This document shows, piece by piece, positions 25,202 to 33,941 of a DNA stretch of 43,453 bases. The position numbers and the translations under genes are program-made. Source of the stretch: Desulfotignum sp. (GTDB taxonomy: Bacteria; Desulfobacterota; Desulfobacteria; Desulfobacterales; Desulfobacteraceae); the NCBI GenBank assembly GCA_011390335.1, contig JAABSO010000036.1, positions 1-43,453 on the forward strand. Reading direction: 5' to 3'. The notes beneath the pieces are model-generated. The model was given only the letters and a program-made list of their open reading frames with translations, ran no database searches and was not told where the DNA came from. The first letter of the stretch is position 1, and each line of letters begins with the position of its first letter.

Positions 25202-25939
25202 TTATTCCCCTGACATTGGATCATCATTTACATGGTAAAGAATCCGGCTGCACTGGGGGCATGAAATCAACTGGTTTCCCCGCTGCACTTCAATACACAA
25301 CTGGGGCGGAACATTCATGAAACAGCCCATACAGGATTCATTTCTCACCTGGGCAACAGCCTGGCCCTGGTTCATTCTGGATACTTTCCTGAACCGGGTC
25401 ATCAAAGACGGGTCCAGGTCCTGTCCGATCTTTTTTTGCTGTTCCAGAGATTGTGCAAGCAGCTCCCGGTCATCCACGGTTTTTTTGTCGATTTCCGCCT
25501 GCTCTGCCCTGATGTGCTGTTCCAGCTGCAAAAACTGCTGTTCGCTTTCTTTGACCCCGGTTTCAATGGCTTCTCTCTGGTCGTAAAAGTCCAGCAATTG
25601 GCTTTCAAGGGCATCTTTGCGCCTTTTGTTGTCATCCACTTCCCTGAGCAGAACCTGGTATTCTTTGTTGGTCTTCACCATCCGCAGGGTTTCATTGCTT
25701 TTGATGATCCGGTCATCCACGGTCTTGATTTCCTGCTCCGCATCCGTGCATTTTTGCTGAATCTCTTCCAGTTCCTGCCTGCGGGTATCTAAATCCGTCT
25801 TAAAGGCGTTAAGCCTGGATGCAAGTGCGATTTTTTCTTTTTCCACTTTCTGGATAACCGACTGCAGTCTGAGGATTTCAGATTCAATCTCCTGGAGTCT
25901 GACAAGTGTTTCAATGTCTTGTTTTAAAGTTTGGTTCAT
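25202..25939 (-). CDS. Coiled-coil protein with C-terminal C4 zinc ribbon
   Basis: A 245-residue protein. Residues about 10-190 are rich in Glu, Lys, Gln and Leu in heptad-like spacing and should form a long antiparallel coiled coil. The end holds a C4 zinc ribbon, CMGCFMNV...CPQCSRILYH, of the zf-RING_7 / DUF164 type. Proteins of this family are thought to bind nucleic acid, though the role is not settled. The start has an AAGGACAG site. It follows the nif3-like gene by nine bases, a pairing common in Desulfobacterota and Clostridia, and precedes rnpB. Confidence 0.9.
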   Translation of the reverse strand: MNQTLKQDIETLVRLQEIESEILRLQSVIQKVEKEKIALASRLNAFKTDLDTRRQELEEIQQKCTDAEQEIKTVDDRIIKSNETLRMVKTNKEYQVLLREVDDNKRRKDALESQLLDFYDQREAIETGVKESEQQFLQLEQHIRAEQAEIDKKTVDDRELLAQSLEQQKKIGQDLDPSLMTRFRKVSRMNQGQAVAQVRNESCMGCFMNVPPQLCIEVQRGNQLISCPQCSRILYHVNDDPMSGE

Positions 25940-25948
25940 AAGCTGTCC

Positions 25949-26767
25949 TTACACTGTGGCAAATGGGTCTGTTTCCTGATTGAAGCCTTTTATTTCCAGG
26001 TCATATCCTGCAAGGGAGGCTGCCTGCACCATCCTCTTGGACAACAGATCCACTGCTGCGATTTCCGAGGCAAAATGCCCCACATCTATTAATGCCCTGC
26101 CATGTTCTTCCACAAGCCGGGCATCATGGTATTTTATGTCACCTGTGATATACAGATCCGCCCCGGATTTTATGAAATCAGGAACCATAGAGCCGCCTGA
26201 ACCCGTACACAGGGCAATTTTTTCAACCTTCATACCCATGTCCCCCACCACCCGGACAAAGGGTATTTCCAGACGGGTTTTAATATCATCCACCAGCCGG
26301 GCCAGGGTTACAGGCGATGCCGGGTGTCCGATCCTTCCGATACCGCTCCTTTTGTCCTGCCGGTCCAAAGCACGGAAATCCTGCACAAGGGCATGGGTAC
26401 ACACAACACCGATACGGTGGGCAAAAAAATCATTCAATCCGTTCTGGGCCTTATCCAGATTTGTGTGGGCACACACAATGGCAATCTGTTCTCTGGCTGC
26501 CATGGCAATGGCGGATCCAGGCATGTGCTGAAAATCAATGGTTTTTTCAGGGGAGATAAACAAGGGATGGTGGGTGAGTACCAGATCTGCTTCCCAGTTT
26601 CGGGCTGCACACATCACCTGCATGCAGGGATCAAGTCCCACCAGGATCTTTTTTACCGGCCAGTGCAGACTGCCGGCACTCATGCCGCAGTTGTCCCACG
26701 GTTCTGCCAGGTTGCATGGAGCGATGCCATCGATTATGCACAGGATTTGTTCTACAGTTGGCGTCAT
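25949..26767 (-). CDS. Nif3-like dinuclear metal center protein (YbgI/YqfO family)
   Basis: A 272-residue protein of the NIF3 family, which forms hexamers with a two-metal site per subunit. Metal-binding residues are visible: His-His near residues 66-67 in VLTHHPLFI, HTNLDKAQNGLND, and VGHFASEIAAVDLL near the C-terminus, carrying a His and a Glu. The function is uncertain; some members are annotated GTP cyclohydrolase I type 2. The open frame begins at a TTG (26782), and the ATG at 26767 was chosen as the more usual start. A terminator-like hairpin ends about 20 bases upstream, so its transcription is unusual. Confidence 0.9.
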   Translation of the reverse strand: MTPTVEQILCIIDGIAPCNLAEPWDNCGMSAGSLHWPVKKILVGLDPCMQVMCAARNWEADLVLTHHPLFISPEKTIDFQHMPGSAIAMAAREQIAIVCAHTNLDKAQNGLNDFFAHRIGVVCTHALVQDFRALDRQDKRSGIGRIGHPASPVTLARLVDDIKTRLEIPFVRVVGDMGMKVEKIALCTGSGGSMVPDFIKSGADLYITGDIKYHDARLVEEHGRALIDVGHFASEIAAVDLLSKRMVQAASLAGYDLEIKGFNQETDPFATV

Positions 26768-26783
26768 TGTCTGTCTGTCCAAA

Positions 26784-26813
26784 TAAAAAAAGCGTGGTGA
26801 GATACCACGCTTT
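26784..26813 (-). terminator. Rho-independent terminator after the tRNA
   Basis: On the minus strand a 10-base perfect stem (AAAGCGTGGT / ACCACGCTTT) with a five-base loop is followed by a run of T. It would end transcripts from the tRNA (or rpoD) promoter and lies close to the nif3-like start. The stem is also fairly symmetric, so plus-strand use is possible. Confidence 0.7.
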
Positions 26814-26920
26814 AATAATTTATTTTCTCTCTCGGTATTGCTTTTTTACAGGCATAATCATCTATGGCCTGGCCATCCTTATCGGTTTCATATTCACAAA
26901 CAGTATTTGTCAGGATGTCA

Positions 26921-26997
26921 TGGTGGGCCCACCTGGATTCGAACCAGGGACCGACCGGTTATGAGCCGGTGGCTCTGCCAAACTGAGCTATAGGCCC
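26921..26997 (-). tRNA. tRNA with CAU anticodon (probably tRNA-Ile2, alternatively tRNA-Met)
   Basis: A 77-base cloverleaf with encoded CCA. The acceptor GGGCCTA pairs with TGGGCCC, the T arm is CCTGG TTCGAAT CCAGG, and the anticodon loop CTCATAA sits on a five-pair stem ACCGG/CCGGT. A CAU anticodon can mean initiator Met, elongator Met or the isoleucine tRNA whose C34 is changed to lysidine. The acceptor pairs C4-G69 and C5-G68 with A73 fit the known TilS recognition elements of tRNA-Ile2, so that call is favoured. It is not an initiator type because position 1 pairs with 72. Confidence 0.9.
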
Positions 26998-27027
26998 TTT
27001 ACCGTTGGCACCCAAACAAACTTTAAT

Positions 27028-27056
27028 TATATATAGCAAACACCTGGCCAAGTCAA
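27028..27056 (-). promoter_or_regulatory. Promoter for the tRNA gene
   Basis: TTGACT and TATATA are 17 bases apart on the minus strand (a TATAAT two bases further gives spacing 19). Transcription would start about 20-25 bases before the tRNA. The -35 box lies immediately after the rpoD stop codon. Confidence 0.5.
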
Positions 27057-27059
27057 GTT

Positions 27060-28910
27060 CTAATTTTCTATAAATGTCTTGAGCTTCTTGCTTCTGGTGG
27101 GGTGCCGCAATTTCCGCAGGGCCTTGGCCTCAATCTGCCGGATGCGTTCTCTGGTAACGGTAAAATCCTTGCCAACCTCTTCCAGGGTATGGTCGGATTT
27201 TTCCCCGATGCCAAACCGCATGCGCAACACCTTTTCTTCCCTTGGGGTCAGGGTGGCCAGAATTTTGCGCGTCTGTTCAGCCAGGCTGAAATCAATGGCT
27301 GCTTCCGATGGAATGGAAAATTTCTTGTCTTCGATAAAATCCCCTAAGTGGCTGTCTTCTTCTTCTCCGATGGGGGTTTCCAGAGAGATGGGTTCCTTTG
27401 CAATTTTCAGGACCCTGCGCACCTTGTCAATGGGTATTTCCATTTTTTCCGCAATTTCCTCAGGAGAGGGTTCCTTGCCCATTTCCTGAACCAGATACCT
27501 GGAGGTGCGAATAAGCTTGTTGATGGTTTCTATCATATGCACCGGAATACGGATGGTTCTTGCCTGATCGGCAATGGCCCGGGTGATGGCCTGGCGGATC
27601 CACCAGGTGGCATAGGTGGAAAATTTGTATCCCCGCCGGTATTCAAACTTGTCCACCGCCTTCATCAAACCGATGTTTCCCTCCTGGATCAGATCCAGAA
27701 ACTGCAGCCCGCGGTTGGTATATTTTTTGGCAATGCTGACGACCAGCCGCAGATTGGCCCGGACCAGTTCGCGCTTGGCAGAATCTGCATCCTTGCGGCC
27801 CTTGTCAATCCCCCGGGTGATGGCCCGCAGATCTTCGGCATCTCCTTTTATCAGCTCCCTGCGCAGGGCCACCTGGTCCATGATGGCCTGGATGTCTTTA
27901 TACAGGGTCGCTGTCCTTTGTGTATCAAGATTTGTCCGGGCCGTGGCCCACGCAACAAATTTGTCCTGATCTGATGCCTGTTTGAGCATGGTGTCTTTCA
28001 TGACATTAAAGGTTCTGGCACACCTTTCCAGCAGGTTATCCACCGAGTCAAACCAGACAATGGTACTGCGGATACTCTTTTCAATGGTATCAATAACATT
28101 GGATTCAAACCGCCAGCGCTTCAGCTCTTCAAAGATCTGTTCCGTGCCCTGTGAAATTTCCGCCACCAGGTTCTGGTATTTTTTGGTTGTTTTTCTCAGG
28201 CCGTGGAGTTGATCCCGTTTGGCCTGGCTGCTCTCATGGATATTTTTGATGACGGCCAGAGATTCCAGAAATTTTTCCTGTTTTGAGGCCTCATCCACCA
28301 CCCCGTCGCCTTCATCCACATCCCGCAGCACATGCTTGGGCCGCATGGATTTTTTTTCCATTTTATCGCCGTACAGGAAAATGGTGGTCAAGGAAATCGG
28401 ACAGTCCAGCATGGCCCGCAGCACATCCCGCTCTCCTTCCTCAATTTTTTTGGCTATTTCAATTTCACCCTCCCGGCTTAAAAGGGTGACCATTCCCATC
28501 TCCTTGAGATACATTTTTACCGGATCTGTCACCGCCCCGAACTCCATATCAGGCCGTTCCCTGGCTGATGCAAAAAAATCTTTTTTATCGGCAGCATCGG
28601 ATTTTTTATGTTTGGATTCAGGCCTGATTTTCTCTTTTTTCTTTGCCGGGTTGCCGGTCAATCTGCCATCTGTTTTCGTGCCTGCATTTTTTGATTTTCC
28701 TTTTTCCAGATCCACAAGTGTGATGCCCAGCTCCTTGAACTGCACCACAATATCTTCAATCTGATCAGAAGATGTCACATCATCAGATATGGCATCATTT
28801 ATTTCGGCAAAAGAGATAACACCATGTTTTTTGCCCTTTTCAATGAGCGCTTTCAATTGCGTTTTGCTGATCACCTGTTTCTCTTCCGACTTCTTTGTCA
28901 TATTTGTCAT
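27060..28910 (-). CDS. rpoD: RNA polymerase primary sigma factor
   Basis: A 616-residue primary sigma70 factor. The N-terminal region 1.1 (residues about 15-80) is acidic and basic in alternation. Region 1.2 ([29 protein letters not shown]) is followed by a nonconserved stretch, and region 2 ([45 protein letters not shown]) has the promoter-melting and -10 residues. Regions 3 and 4 end with [39 protein letters not shown], the -35 reader. The start has a GGGAGA site. It follows dnaG by 24 bases, the macromolecular-synthesis arrangement without rpsU in this window. Confidence 0.98.
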   Translation of the reverse strand: MTNMTKKSEEKQVISKTQLKALIEKGKKHGVISFAEINDAISDDVTSSDQIEDIVVQFKELGITLVDLEKGKSKNAGTKTDGRLTGNPAKKKEKIRPESKHKKSDAADKKDFFASARERPDMEFGAVTDPVKMYLKEMGMVTLLSREGEIEIAKKIEEGERDVLRAMLDCPISLTTIFLYGDKMEKKSMRPKHVLRDVDEGDGVVDEASKQEKFLESLAVIKNIHESSQAKRDQLHGLRKTTKKYQNLVAEISQGTEQIFEELKRWRFESNVIDTIEKSIRSTIVWFDSVDNLLERCARTFNVMKDTMLKQASDQDKFVAWATARTNLDTQRTATLYKDIQAIMDQVALRRELIKGDAEDLRAITRGIDKGRKDADSAKRELVRANLRLVVSIAKKYTNRGLQFLDLIQEGNIGLMKAVDKFEYRRGYKFSTYATWWIRQAITRAIADQARTIRIPVHMIETINKLIRTSRYLVQEMGKEPSPEEIAEKMEIPIDKVRRVLKIAKEPISLETPIGEEEDSHLGDFIEDKKFSIPSEAAIDFSLAEQTRKILATLTPREEKVLRMRFGIGEKSDHTLEEVGKDFTVTRERIRQIEAKALRKLRHPTRSKKLKTFIEN

Positions 28911-28934
28911 GAAATGTCTCCCAAAGGCTAAACG

Positions 28935-30722
28935 TTATTGCCCATCATGTAATTGCCGAATCTCTTGCTGCTTCATTTTCAACAGTTCCATCACATCAGC
29001 ATCACAGCCCTTTTCTGCATGAATTATCTTTGTTGTCAGGATATTCTCTTTTCTTTTTTTAATCCGTATAATCCGGTGGATGATAGATATTGCCGTTTTG
29101 CGCATGTCTGTGTCTTTATCCGGTCCCTGTGCCATGGCAAGGGAGGCGATCAGCTGTCTGTCTTTGTCATGTTCCATTTTTGCCATGACATGATTGACAA
29201 AAGAGGCATGAAGCAGATCAGCCCCGGCAATGATTTTTGCGATACTGCAAAGCCGCTGTGAATAAAAACAATCCAGCACCCCGGAATCAACCACCTCTGG
29301 AATGATATCAGGACAAAGGAGCATCAGGGACAACAGCTGCTTTTCCCTGGGATCGGATGATAAAAACCGGTCCTCTTCAGAACTGCCTTCAGAGCTGCCG
29401 GACATGGATTGCCGGCCCTGATGCCCATGCACCACCTGTTCTTTGATTTTTTCAAGCACGGCCCGCTCATCAATATTCAGGGTTTCTGCAAGCTCTTTGA
29501 CATGAAGGGACCGTAACGCACTGTCCTGGATATCTGCCAGATGGGGCTTCATCTCATCTAAAATCCGAATTCGGCCTTCCACGGACAAGCCATGGGTATC
29601 CATGGCCACCTTCAGCAAAAACTGCATCACAGATTTTGCCCTGTCGGCCAAGTCACGAAACGCATCAGGCCCGTGATTCACCACAAAGGCATCCGGGTCG
29701 TCACCCCTGGGCAGAACAAGTATACGGGTGTCCACCCCCTCTTTTATAAACAGCTTAATGCTGCGCCTGGCAGCGTTGATGCCCGCTGCATCTGAATCAA
29801 ATACCAGCACCATGGTGGGTGCATACCCCTTGAGTATTCTGACATGCTCGGATGTCAATGCGGTCCCCAGGCTTGCCACCGTATTTTTAATGCCGTTCTG
29901 AAAAAGGGATAAAAAATCAAAATATCCTTCCACAATGTGGACGGTTCCATCTTTTCTGCAATACTGTTTCGCTGCGTGAAGCCCGTATAAAATTCTGCTT
30001 TTGCTGTATACAGGGGTTTCAGGTGAGTTCAGATATTTGGGCATCTGGTCGTCCATGACCCGGCCGCCGAATCCTGCCACCTGCATGTTGATATCAAAAA
30101 TAGGAAACATGACCCGGTTCCTGAACCGGTCATAGAATCCGTTGTTCTGCTTTCTGGGCAGCACCAGGCCGGACTGCAGGGCTGTTTTGCGCCCGATTTT
30201 GTGTTTTTTAAAAAAATCAACAACCCCCTGCCACTGGTCCGGGGCATACCCTAAGTGAAACTGATCCATTGTTGCCCGGGTGATTCCCCTTTTTGCAAGG
30301 TATTGCCTGGCATCTTCTGCCCTGCTGTTTTGTCTGAGCTGGTCGGCATAGTATGCCATTATTTTTTTATTGAGATTGAACAATGATTCTTTTAAAGCAA
30401 TTTCTTCGCGTTTTGCCGGATCCATCTGCCGGGTTTCAATAACAATATTGTGTTTGCGGGCCAGCATTTTAACCGCTTCCACAAAAGAGAGCCCATGGTA
30501 TTTCATCACAAAGGATATGGCGTTCCCGCCGGCACTGCAGCCAAAACAGTAAAAGATCTGTTTTGCCGGATTCACTGAAAACGAGGGGGTTTTCTCGGAA
30601 TGAAACGGACACAGGCCAAAAAAATTCTGGCCTGATTTTTTTAAGATAACAGATTCTGATACGATATCAACAATGTCTGATGCGTTTATGATTTCTGAAA
30701 TTTTATTTTCAGGAATTAACAT
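28935..30722 (-). CDS. dnaG: DNA primase
   Basis: A 595-residue primase that makes RNA primers for replication. The N-terminal zinc ribbon is CPFHSEKTPSFSV...FYCFGC. The catalytic part has FDSDAAG and the Toprim signature VEGYFDFLSLFQNGIKN. The C-terminal third is more variable, as is usual for the helicase-binding domain. The longest frame starts at TTG (30743), but the ATG at 30722 gives MLIPENKISEIINASDIVDIV, which matches the usual DnaG N-terminus. Neither has a clear ribosome site. A promoter at 30773-30800 lies upstream and rpoD follows. Confidence 0.96.
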   Translation of the reverse strand: MLIPENKISEIINASDIVDIVSESVILKKSGQNFFGLCPFHSEKTPSFSVNPAKQIFYCFGCSAGGNAISFVMKYHGLSFVEAVKMLARKHNIVIETRQMDPAKREEIALKESLFNLNKKIMAYYADQLRQNSRAEDARQYLAKRGITRATMDQFHLGYAPDQWQGVVDFFKKHKIGRKTALQSGLVLPRKQNNGFYDRFRNRVMFPIFDINMQVAGFGGRVMDDQMPKYLNSPETPVYSKSRILYGLHAAKQYCRKDGTVHIVEGYFDFLSLFQNGIKNTVASLGTALTSEHVRILKGYAPTMVLVFDSDAAGINAARRSIKLFIKEGVDTRILVLPRGDDPDAFVVNHGPDAFRDLADRAKSVMQFLLKVAMDTHGLSVEGRIRILDEMKPHLADIQDSALRSLHVKELAETLNIDERAVLEKIKEQVVHGHQGRQSMSGSSEGSSEEDRFLSSDPREKQLLSLMLLCPDIIPEVVDSGVLDCFYSQRLCSIAKIIAGADLLHASFVNHVMAKMEHDKDRQLIASLAMAQGPDKDTDMRKTAISIIHRIIRIKKRKENILTTKIIHAEKGCDADVMELLKMKQQEIRQLHDGQ

Positions 30723-30772
30723 CGATTCAGGTAATGACTCCAAAATTTCAAACGGTTATGCAATAGTACCTA

Positions 30773-30800
30773 AATCTAAGTACATTAAACAACTTGTCAA
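30773..30800 (-). promoter_or_regulatory. Promoter for dnaG-rpoD
   Basis: TTGACA and TAGATT are 16 bases apart on the minus strand, with a start point near 30766. It lies between the hisA stop and dnaG, so the replication/transcription operon can be read independently of the his genes. Confidence 0.5.
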
Positions 30801-30816
30801 TCACCCTGACAGGTGT

Positions 30817-31545
30817 TTATGCTGCTGCTGAAATCCGTATGGCTTCCCGTAAATCAAGGCTGCCCTCATAGAGTGCTTTTCCCGTGATGACACCGGTCAC
30901 CCCAAAGGCTGCAATCTGACACAGATTTTTAATGTCTTCAATGGTGGACACCCCTCCGGAGGCGATAACCGGTATGGAAACCGCCCGGGCCAAAGTTTTG
31001 GTCTCCTGGATATTGGGACCTGTCTGCATCCCGTCCCGGTGAATATCTGTAAAATTGATGGCAGCCACCCCTGAAGATTCATATTGTTTTGCCAGGTCAA
31101 CAGCACGGGTTTTTGAGGTGCGGCTCCAGCCCTCAACAGCCACCATGCCGTTTCTGGCATCAATGCCCACCACGATCCTGCCTTCAAACAGTTTACAGGC
31201 CTGCTGTACAAATTCCGGTCTGTACACGGCCTCACTGCCGATGATAACCCGTGACACGCCGGCTGCAATATATTTTTCAATGGTTTGAAGATCGCGTATT
31301 CCCCCGCCCACCTGTATGGGTACCGACACCTGTTCCAGGATCCGGGCAATGGTGTCAAAATTCACAGATTCCCCGGCAAATGCCCCGTCCAGATCCACCA
31401 CATGGATCATCCGGGCACCCTGTTTTTCCCATTTTACCGCCATTGTGGCCGGATCATCAGCATACTGTGTGGCATCTTCCATACGTCCCTGAAGAAGCCG
31501 GACACACTTGCCCTGTTTAATATCAACTGCTGGTATGATAATCAT
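30817..31545 (-). CDS. hisA: ProFAR isomerase (histidine biosynthesis)
   Basis: A 242-residue TIM-barrel enzyme that isomerises the aminoaldose ProFAR to the ketose PRFAR, the fourth step of the pathway. The catalytic aspartates are Asp8 in IPAVDIKQG and Asp129 in VVGIDARNG. VGGGIRDLQTI and GVITGKALYEG carry the phosphate-binding loops. The open frame starts at TTG (31569), but the ATG at 31545 gives the usual MIIIPAVDI start and the usual length of about 240. It follows hisB by about 55 bases; the other his genes are not in this window. Confidence 0.95.
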   Translation of the reverse strand: MIIIPAVDIKQGKCVRLLQGRMEDATQYADDPATMAVKWEKQGARMIHVVDLDGAFAGESVNFDTIARILEQVSVPIQVGGGIRDLQTIEKYIAAGVSRVIIGSEAVYRPEFVQQACKLFEGRIVVGIDARNGMVAVEGWSRTSKTRAVDLAKQYESSGVAAINFTDIHRDGMQTGPNIQETKTLARAVSIPVIASGGVSTIEDIKNLCQIAAFGVTGVITGKALYEGSLDLREAIRISAAA

Positions 31546-31600
31546 AATCTTTTGTCTTTTTTGTGCCAAGGGTCATGGAATCCGGGCAGATATATGGAGA

Positions 31601-32188
31601 TCACAGGCTGCCCTTGCTGGAAAGTGTGCCCGGGATCTTGTCATCAATCCTGGTTGCCTGGTGCAGAGAGCGGCCCATGGCCTTGAATACGGATTCCAGC
31701 ATATGGTGCTCATTGGTGCCGTAATGGGCATTGATGTGCAGGTTGAACCTGCCTTCGGTACAGAATGCCTGGAAAAATTCCTTGGCAAGAAACGCATCAA
31801 AGGCTGTGCCTGATCTGAGATTGTCCGGAAAATTATACACAAGATAAGGCCTGTTGGACAGATCAATGGTAACACAGGAAAGGGCTTCATCCATGGGCAC
31901 ACAATTGCTGCCAAACCGCTGTATCCCTTTTTTATCCCCCAGTGCGTTGAAAAGAACCTGTCCCAGAACAAGCCCGGTATCCTCCACGGTATGGTGCAGG
32001 TCAACCGCCAGATCCCCTTTGGCCAGGATCTTGAGATCAAAAAAACCATGGACGCAGAAAGCGGTGAGCATATGATCAAAAAAGGCGATGCCGGTGAAGA
32101 TGTCGGCTTTGCCTGTCCCGTCCAGATCCAGTTGGATCTCAATCTGGGTTTCTTTTGTTTTTCTTGAAAGCCGTGCATCCCGCGCCAT
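31601..32188 (-). CDS. hisB: Imidazoleglycerol-phosphate dehydratase
   Basis: A 195-residue manganese-dependent enzyme that dehydrates imidazoleglycerol phosphate. Both metal-binding signatures are intact: DLHHTVEDTGLVLG in the first repeat and NEHHMLESVFKAMGRSL in the second, plus the front part AFFDHMLTAFCVHG. It is the single-function form, not fused to a phosphatase. An AAGGGG site precedes the ATG. It lies before hisA and its own promoter is at 32277-32305. Confidence 0.96.
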   Translation of the reverse strand: MARDARLSRKTKETQIEIQLDLDGTGKADIFTGIAFFDHMLTAFCVHGFFDLKILAKGDLAVDLHHTVEDTGLVLGQVLFNALGDKKGIQRFGSNCVPMDEALSCVTIDLSNRPYLVYNFPDNLRSGTAFDAFLAKEFFQAFCTEGRFNLHINAHYGTNEHHMLESVFKAMGRSLHQATRIDDKIPGTLSSKGSL

Positions 32189-32276
32189 GAGGCACCCCTT
32201 GAAAATACATGAAGCCTGGTTAAATCAGCTGCCGGCAACCGACACACAACAAATCATTGCCACAACGAATCCCCTT

Positions 32277-32305
32277 ATAATAGGGAAACATACCTGCATT
32301 GTCAA
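32277..32305 (-). promoter_or_regulatory. Near-consensus sigma70 promoter for hisB-hisA
   Basis: On the minus strand TTGACA and TATTAT are 17 bases apart, with a start point near 32270 and a leader of about 82 bases. The leader has a short frame (MICCVSVAGS) but no histidine run, so classic his attenuation is not seen. Confidence 0.65.
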
Positions 32306-32339
32306 TTAATTTATTGGCGGCAAAAAACCGGTCCCGGGC

Positions 32340-32368
32340 TTGAAAGTTACGGGATTTGCCCGTATAAT
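32340..32368 (+). promoter_or_regulatory. Near-consensus sigma70 promoter with internal inverted repeat, for the SprA-related gene
   Basis: TTGAAA and TATAAT are separated by 17 bases. The spacer and the -10 box contain the inverted repeat TACGGG-N5-CCCGTA (32348-32364), well placed for a repressor. The start codon of the gene lies about 55 bases after the expected start of transcription. Confidence 0.6.
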
Positions 32369-32428
32369 GCAGATACCTGTTTTAACACAAGGCATGCGCT
32401 GGAAAAAAGCATACACTGGAAAAAACCC

Positions 32429-33103
32429 ATGGCCATCAACCAGATTTCACACAATATCATCCCTGGAACGGGCCCTTCTGTTTTCGGGGTATCAGAAAAT
32501 GGATCCCCCGCCCCACTGGTGCCCCGGGCAGGGCAGCCGGAAACTGCCCCCAGGACTAAGGACACAGGCAACACCCGGGAGAGCCGGGAACCGGCACCAC
32601 AACCAAATACCACTTCCACCTCTTCCCCCACCGGGTTTACCACGCCGGAACGCCTGCTGCTGGCTGAACTCAAAAAGGCCGACACCCAGGTCAGGCAGCA
32701 TGAAATGGCACATGTGACTGCGGGATCTGGTGTGGTTACATCCGGAGCCAGCTTTAGCTATCAGAAGGGACCGGACGGCAGAAACTATGCCGTTGCAGGA
32801 GAGGTCAGCATTGATACCGCCCCTGTGCCCGGAGATCCCCAGGCCACCATCCGGAAGATGCAGCAGGTGAAAACAGCTGCCCTTGCACCGGCCAGCCCGT
32901 CTTCCCAGGATCTGAAAGTGGCATCCCGGGCCACGGCCATGGCTGCAAAAGCTGCATCAGAACTGATGGTGCTTCAGGCCCAAGAACGGGCTGCGGCCAA
33001 TGATTCCCAGGCCTTGGGCAGCAGCCAAAACGTGTCAGACAGCTACACAAGGGTCAACGGTCTGCCTGAAACAGACACCCATACCTTTGATCTTGCCGTC
33101 TGA
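32429..33103 (+). CDS. SprA-related putative metalloprotease
   Basis: A 224-residue protein. After a Pro/Ser/Thr-rich low-complexity first third (residues about 15-75) comes LKKADTQVRQHEMAHVTAGSG, whose His91, Glu92 and His95 form an HExxH zinc-protease motif, then GASFSYQKGPDGRNYAVAGEVSIDTA. This combination is the SprA-related family (Pfam PF12118), named from Shewanella. No signal peptide is evident, so its site of action is unclear. It lies alone on the plus strand, with a good promoter that carries an inverted repeat at 32340-32368, and ends close to the convergent isochorismatase-like gene. Confidence 0.8.
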   Translation: MAINQISHNIIPGTGPSVFGVSENGSPAPLVPRAGQPETAPRTKDTGNTRESREPAPQPNTTSTSSPTGFTTPERLLLAELKKADTQVRQHEMAHVTAGSGVVTSGASFSYQKGPDGRNYAVAGEVSIDTAPVPGDPQATIRKMQQVKTAALAPASPSSQDLKVASRATAMAAKAASELMVLQAQERAAANDSQALGSSQNVSDSYTRVNGLPETDTHTFDLAV

Positions 33104-33124
33104 ACCGGTTCCGGCAGGGTCTGC

Positions 33125-33664
33125 CTATTTGATCAATTTCACAATCTGCCGGAAAGCATCCCCTTTAGCCCTTTGCATCAGCTCGAAAAAAACCATTTCC
33201 ACAGAGGTTATTTGGGCCCCTGACTGAAAGATTCTCTGGAGTCCGACCTCTTTGTTTTCCCTGGTCCTGGATGAGACGCAATCTGAGACCACCTGCACTT
33301 CATACCCTTTATTGAGCAGTTCATACGCTGTCTGGAATACACAGATATGGGTTTCAATGCCGGTGATCAATATCTGGTTTCTGGACAGGGCATCAAATTT
33401 CTCCATGAATACCGGTTCCCGGCAGCAGGAGAAGCAGTCTTTTTCAATGGGAGTTGCGCCGACCATCAACTGCTGGATCTCTGCCACTGTGGGTCCGAGT
33501 TTTGCCGGAATCTGTTCCATCCAGAGAATGGGCACCTGTAGAATCTGCATCCCCTGAATCAGAATTTCAAGGGACTGAAACAGCTTTTCTTTTTCATACA
33601 TCAGCCGGGCCAGCTGCCCCTGGACATCCACCAGAAGCATGACCGTGTTGTCAGTGGAAAACAT
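33125..33664 (-). CDS. Isochorismatase-family hydrolase (YcaC-like)
   Basis: A 179-residue cysteine hydrolase. The catalytic triad of the family is visible: Asp13 in LVDVQ, Lys75 in PIEKDCFSC, and Cys108 in ETHICVFQTA. GFTVQVVSDCVSSR-like text (YEVQVVSDCVSSRTREN) follows. Members cleave amides or isochorismate; the substrate here is not evident, and the compact form fits YcaC-type proteins. A strong AAAGGAGG site precedes the ATG. No pathway partner is adjacent. Confidence 0.88.
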   Translation of the reverse strand: MFSTDNTVMLLVDVQGQLARLMYEKEKLFQSLEILIQGMQILQVPILWMEQIPAKLGPTVAEIQQLMVGATPIEKDCFSCCREPVFMEKFDALSRNQILITGIETHICVFQTAYELLNKGYEVQVVSDCVSSRTRENKEVGLQRIFQSGAQITSVEMVFFELMQRAKGDAFRQIVKLIK

Positions 33665-33941
33665 GGATAACCTCCTTTACCAAATGGTTGCATGAAAATA
33701 TGCAGACACAAAACAAACTATCTAACAGGTTGCCGGCAAAAACAAGTTTTTTCGTTGAACAGCATATGACAATTTTTGTCATGTGCCCTGCGACAATTTG
33801 TACTTTTCCATGCATCCTTCATGGAACTTATCTCTCATCTGCTGTATTATCAGCATATTAAAAAATTTTAATAGTGCTGCATGATTTTTGCATTGCATAT
33901 TGTTGATATAAACATAACCAACCCCCAGGGAGGCAGGAAAA
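33665..33941. other. Intergenic region with inverted repeats before the flagellar-rod-like gene
   Basis: This 277-base stretch separates divergent genes. It holds an imperfect 11-base inverted repeat at 33762-33786 and a further GACAATTT copy at 33792-33799. A possible -10 box TATAAA (33908-33913) lies just before the rod-like gene, but its -35 box is weak. No RNA gene or open frame of note was found. Confidence 0.4.
33762..33786. repeat. Inverted repeat (11 + 11 bases, loop TTT)
   Basis: GCATATGACAA and TTGTCATGTGC are arms with one mismatch around TTT. The core GACAATTTTTGTC is echoed by GACAATTTGTAC 24 bases on, as expected for a cluster of operator sites for a dimeric regulator. It is about 160 bases before the rod-like gene and 100 bases before the isochorismatase-like gene. 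Confidence 0.5.

Noticed and set aside
31573..32247. Minus-strand frame overlapping hisB in another phase
   Set aside because: HisB has complete metal motifs in its own frame; the other frame lacks family features.
32189..32270. his attenuator in the hisB leader
   Set aside because: The only short frame lacks a run of histidine codons and no alternative hairpins with a T-run were seen.
33870..33900. Sigma54 promoter before the flagellar-rod-like gene
   Set aside because: GG and GC elements are not at the required spacing.
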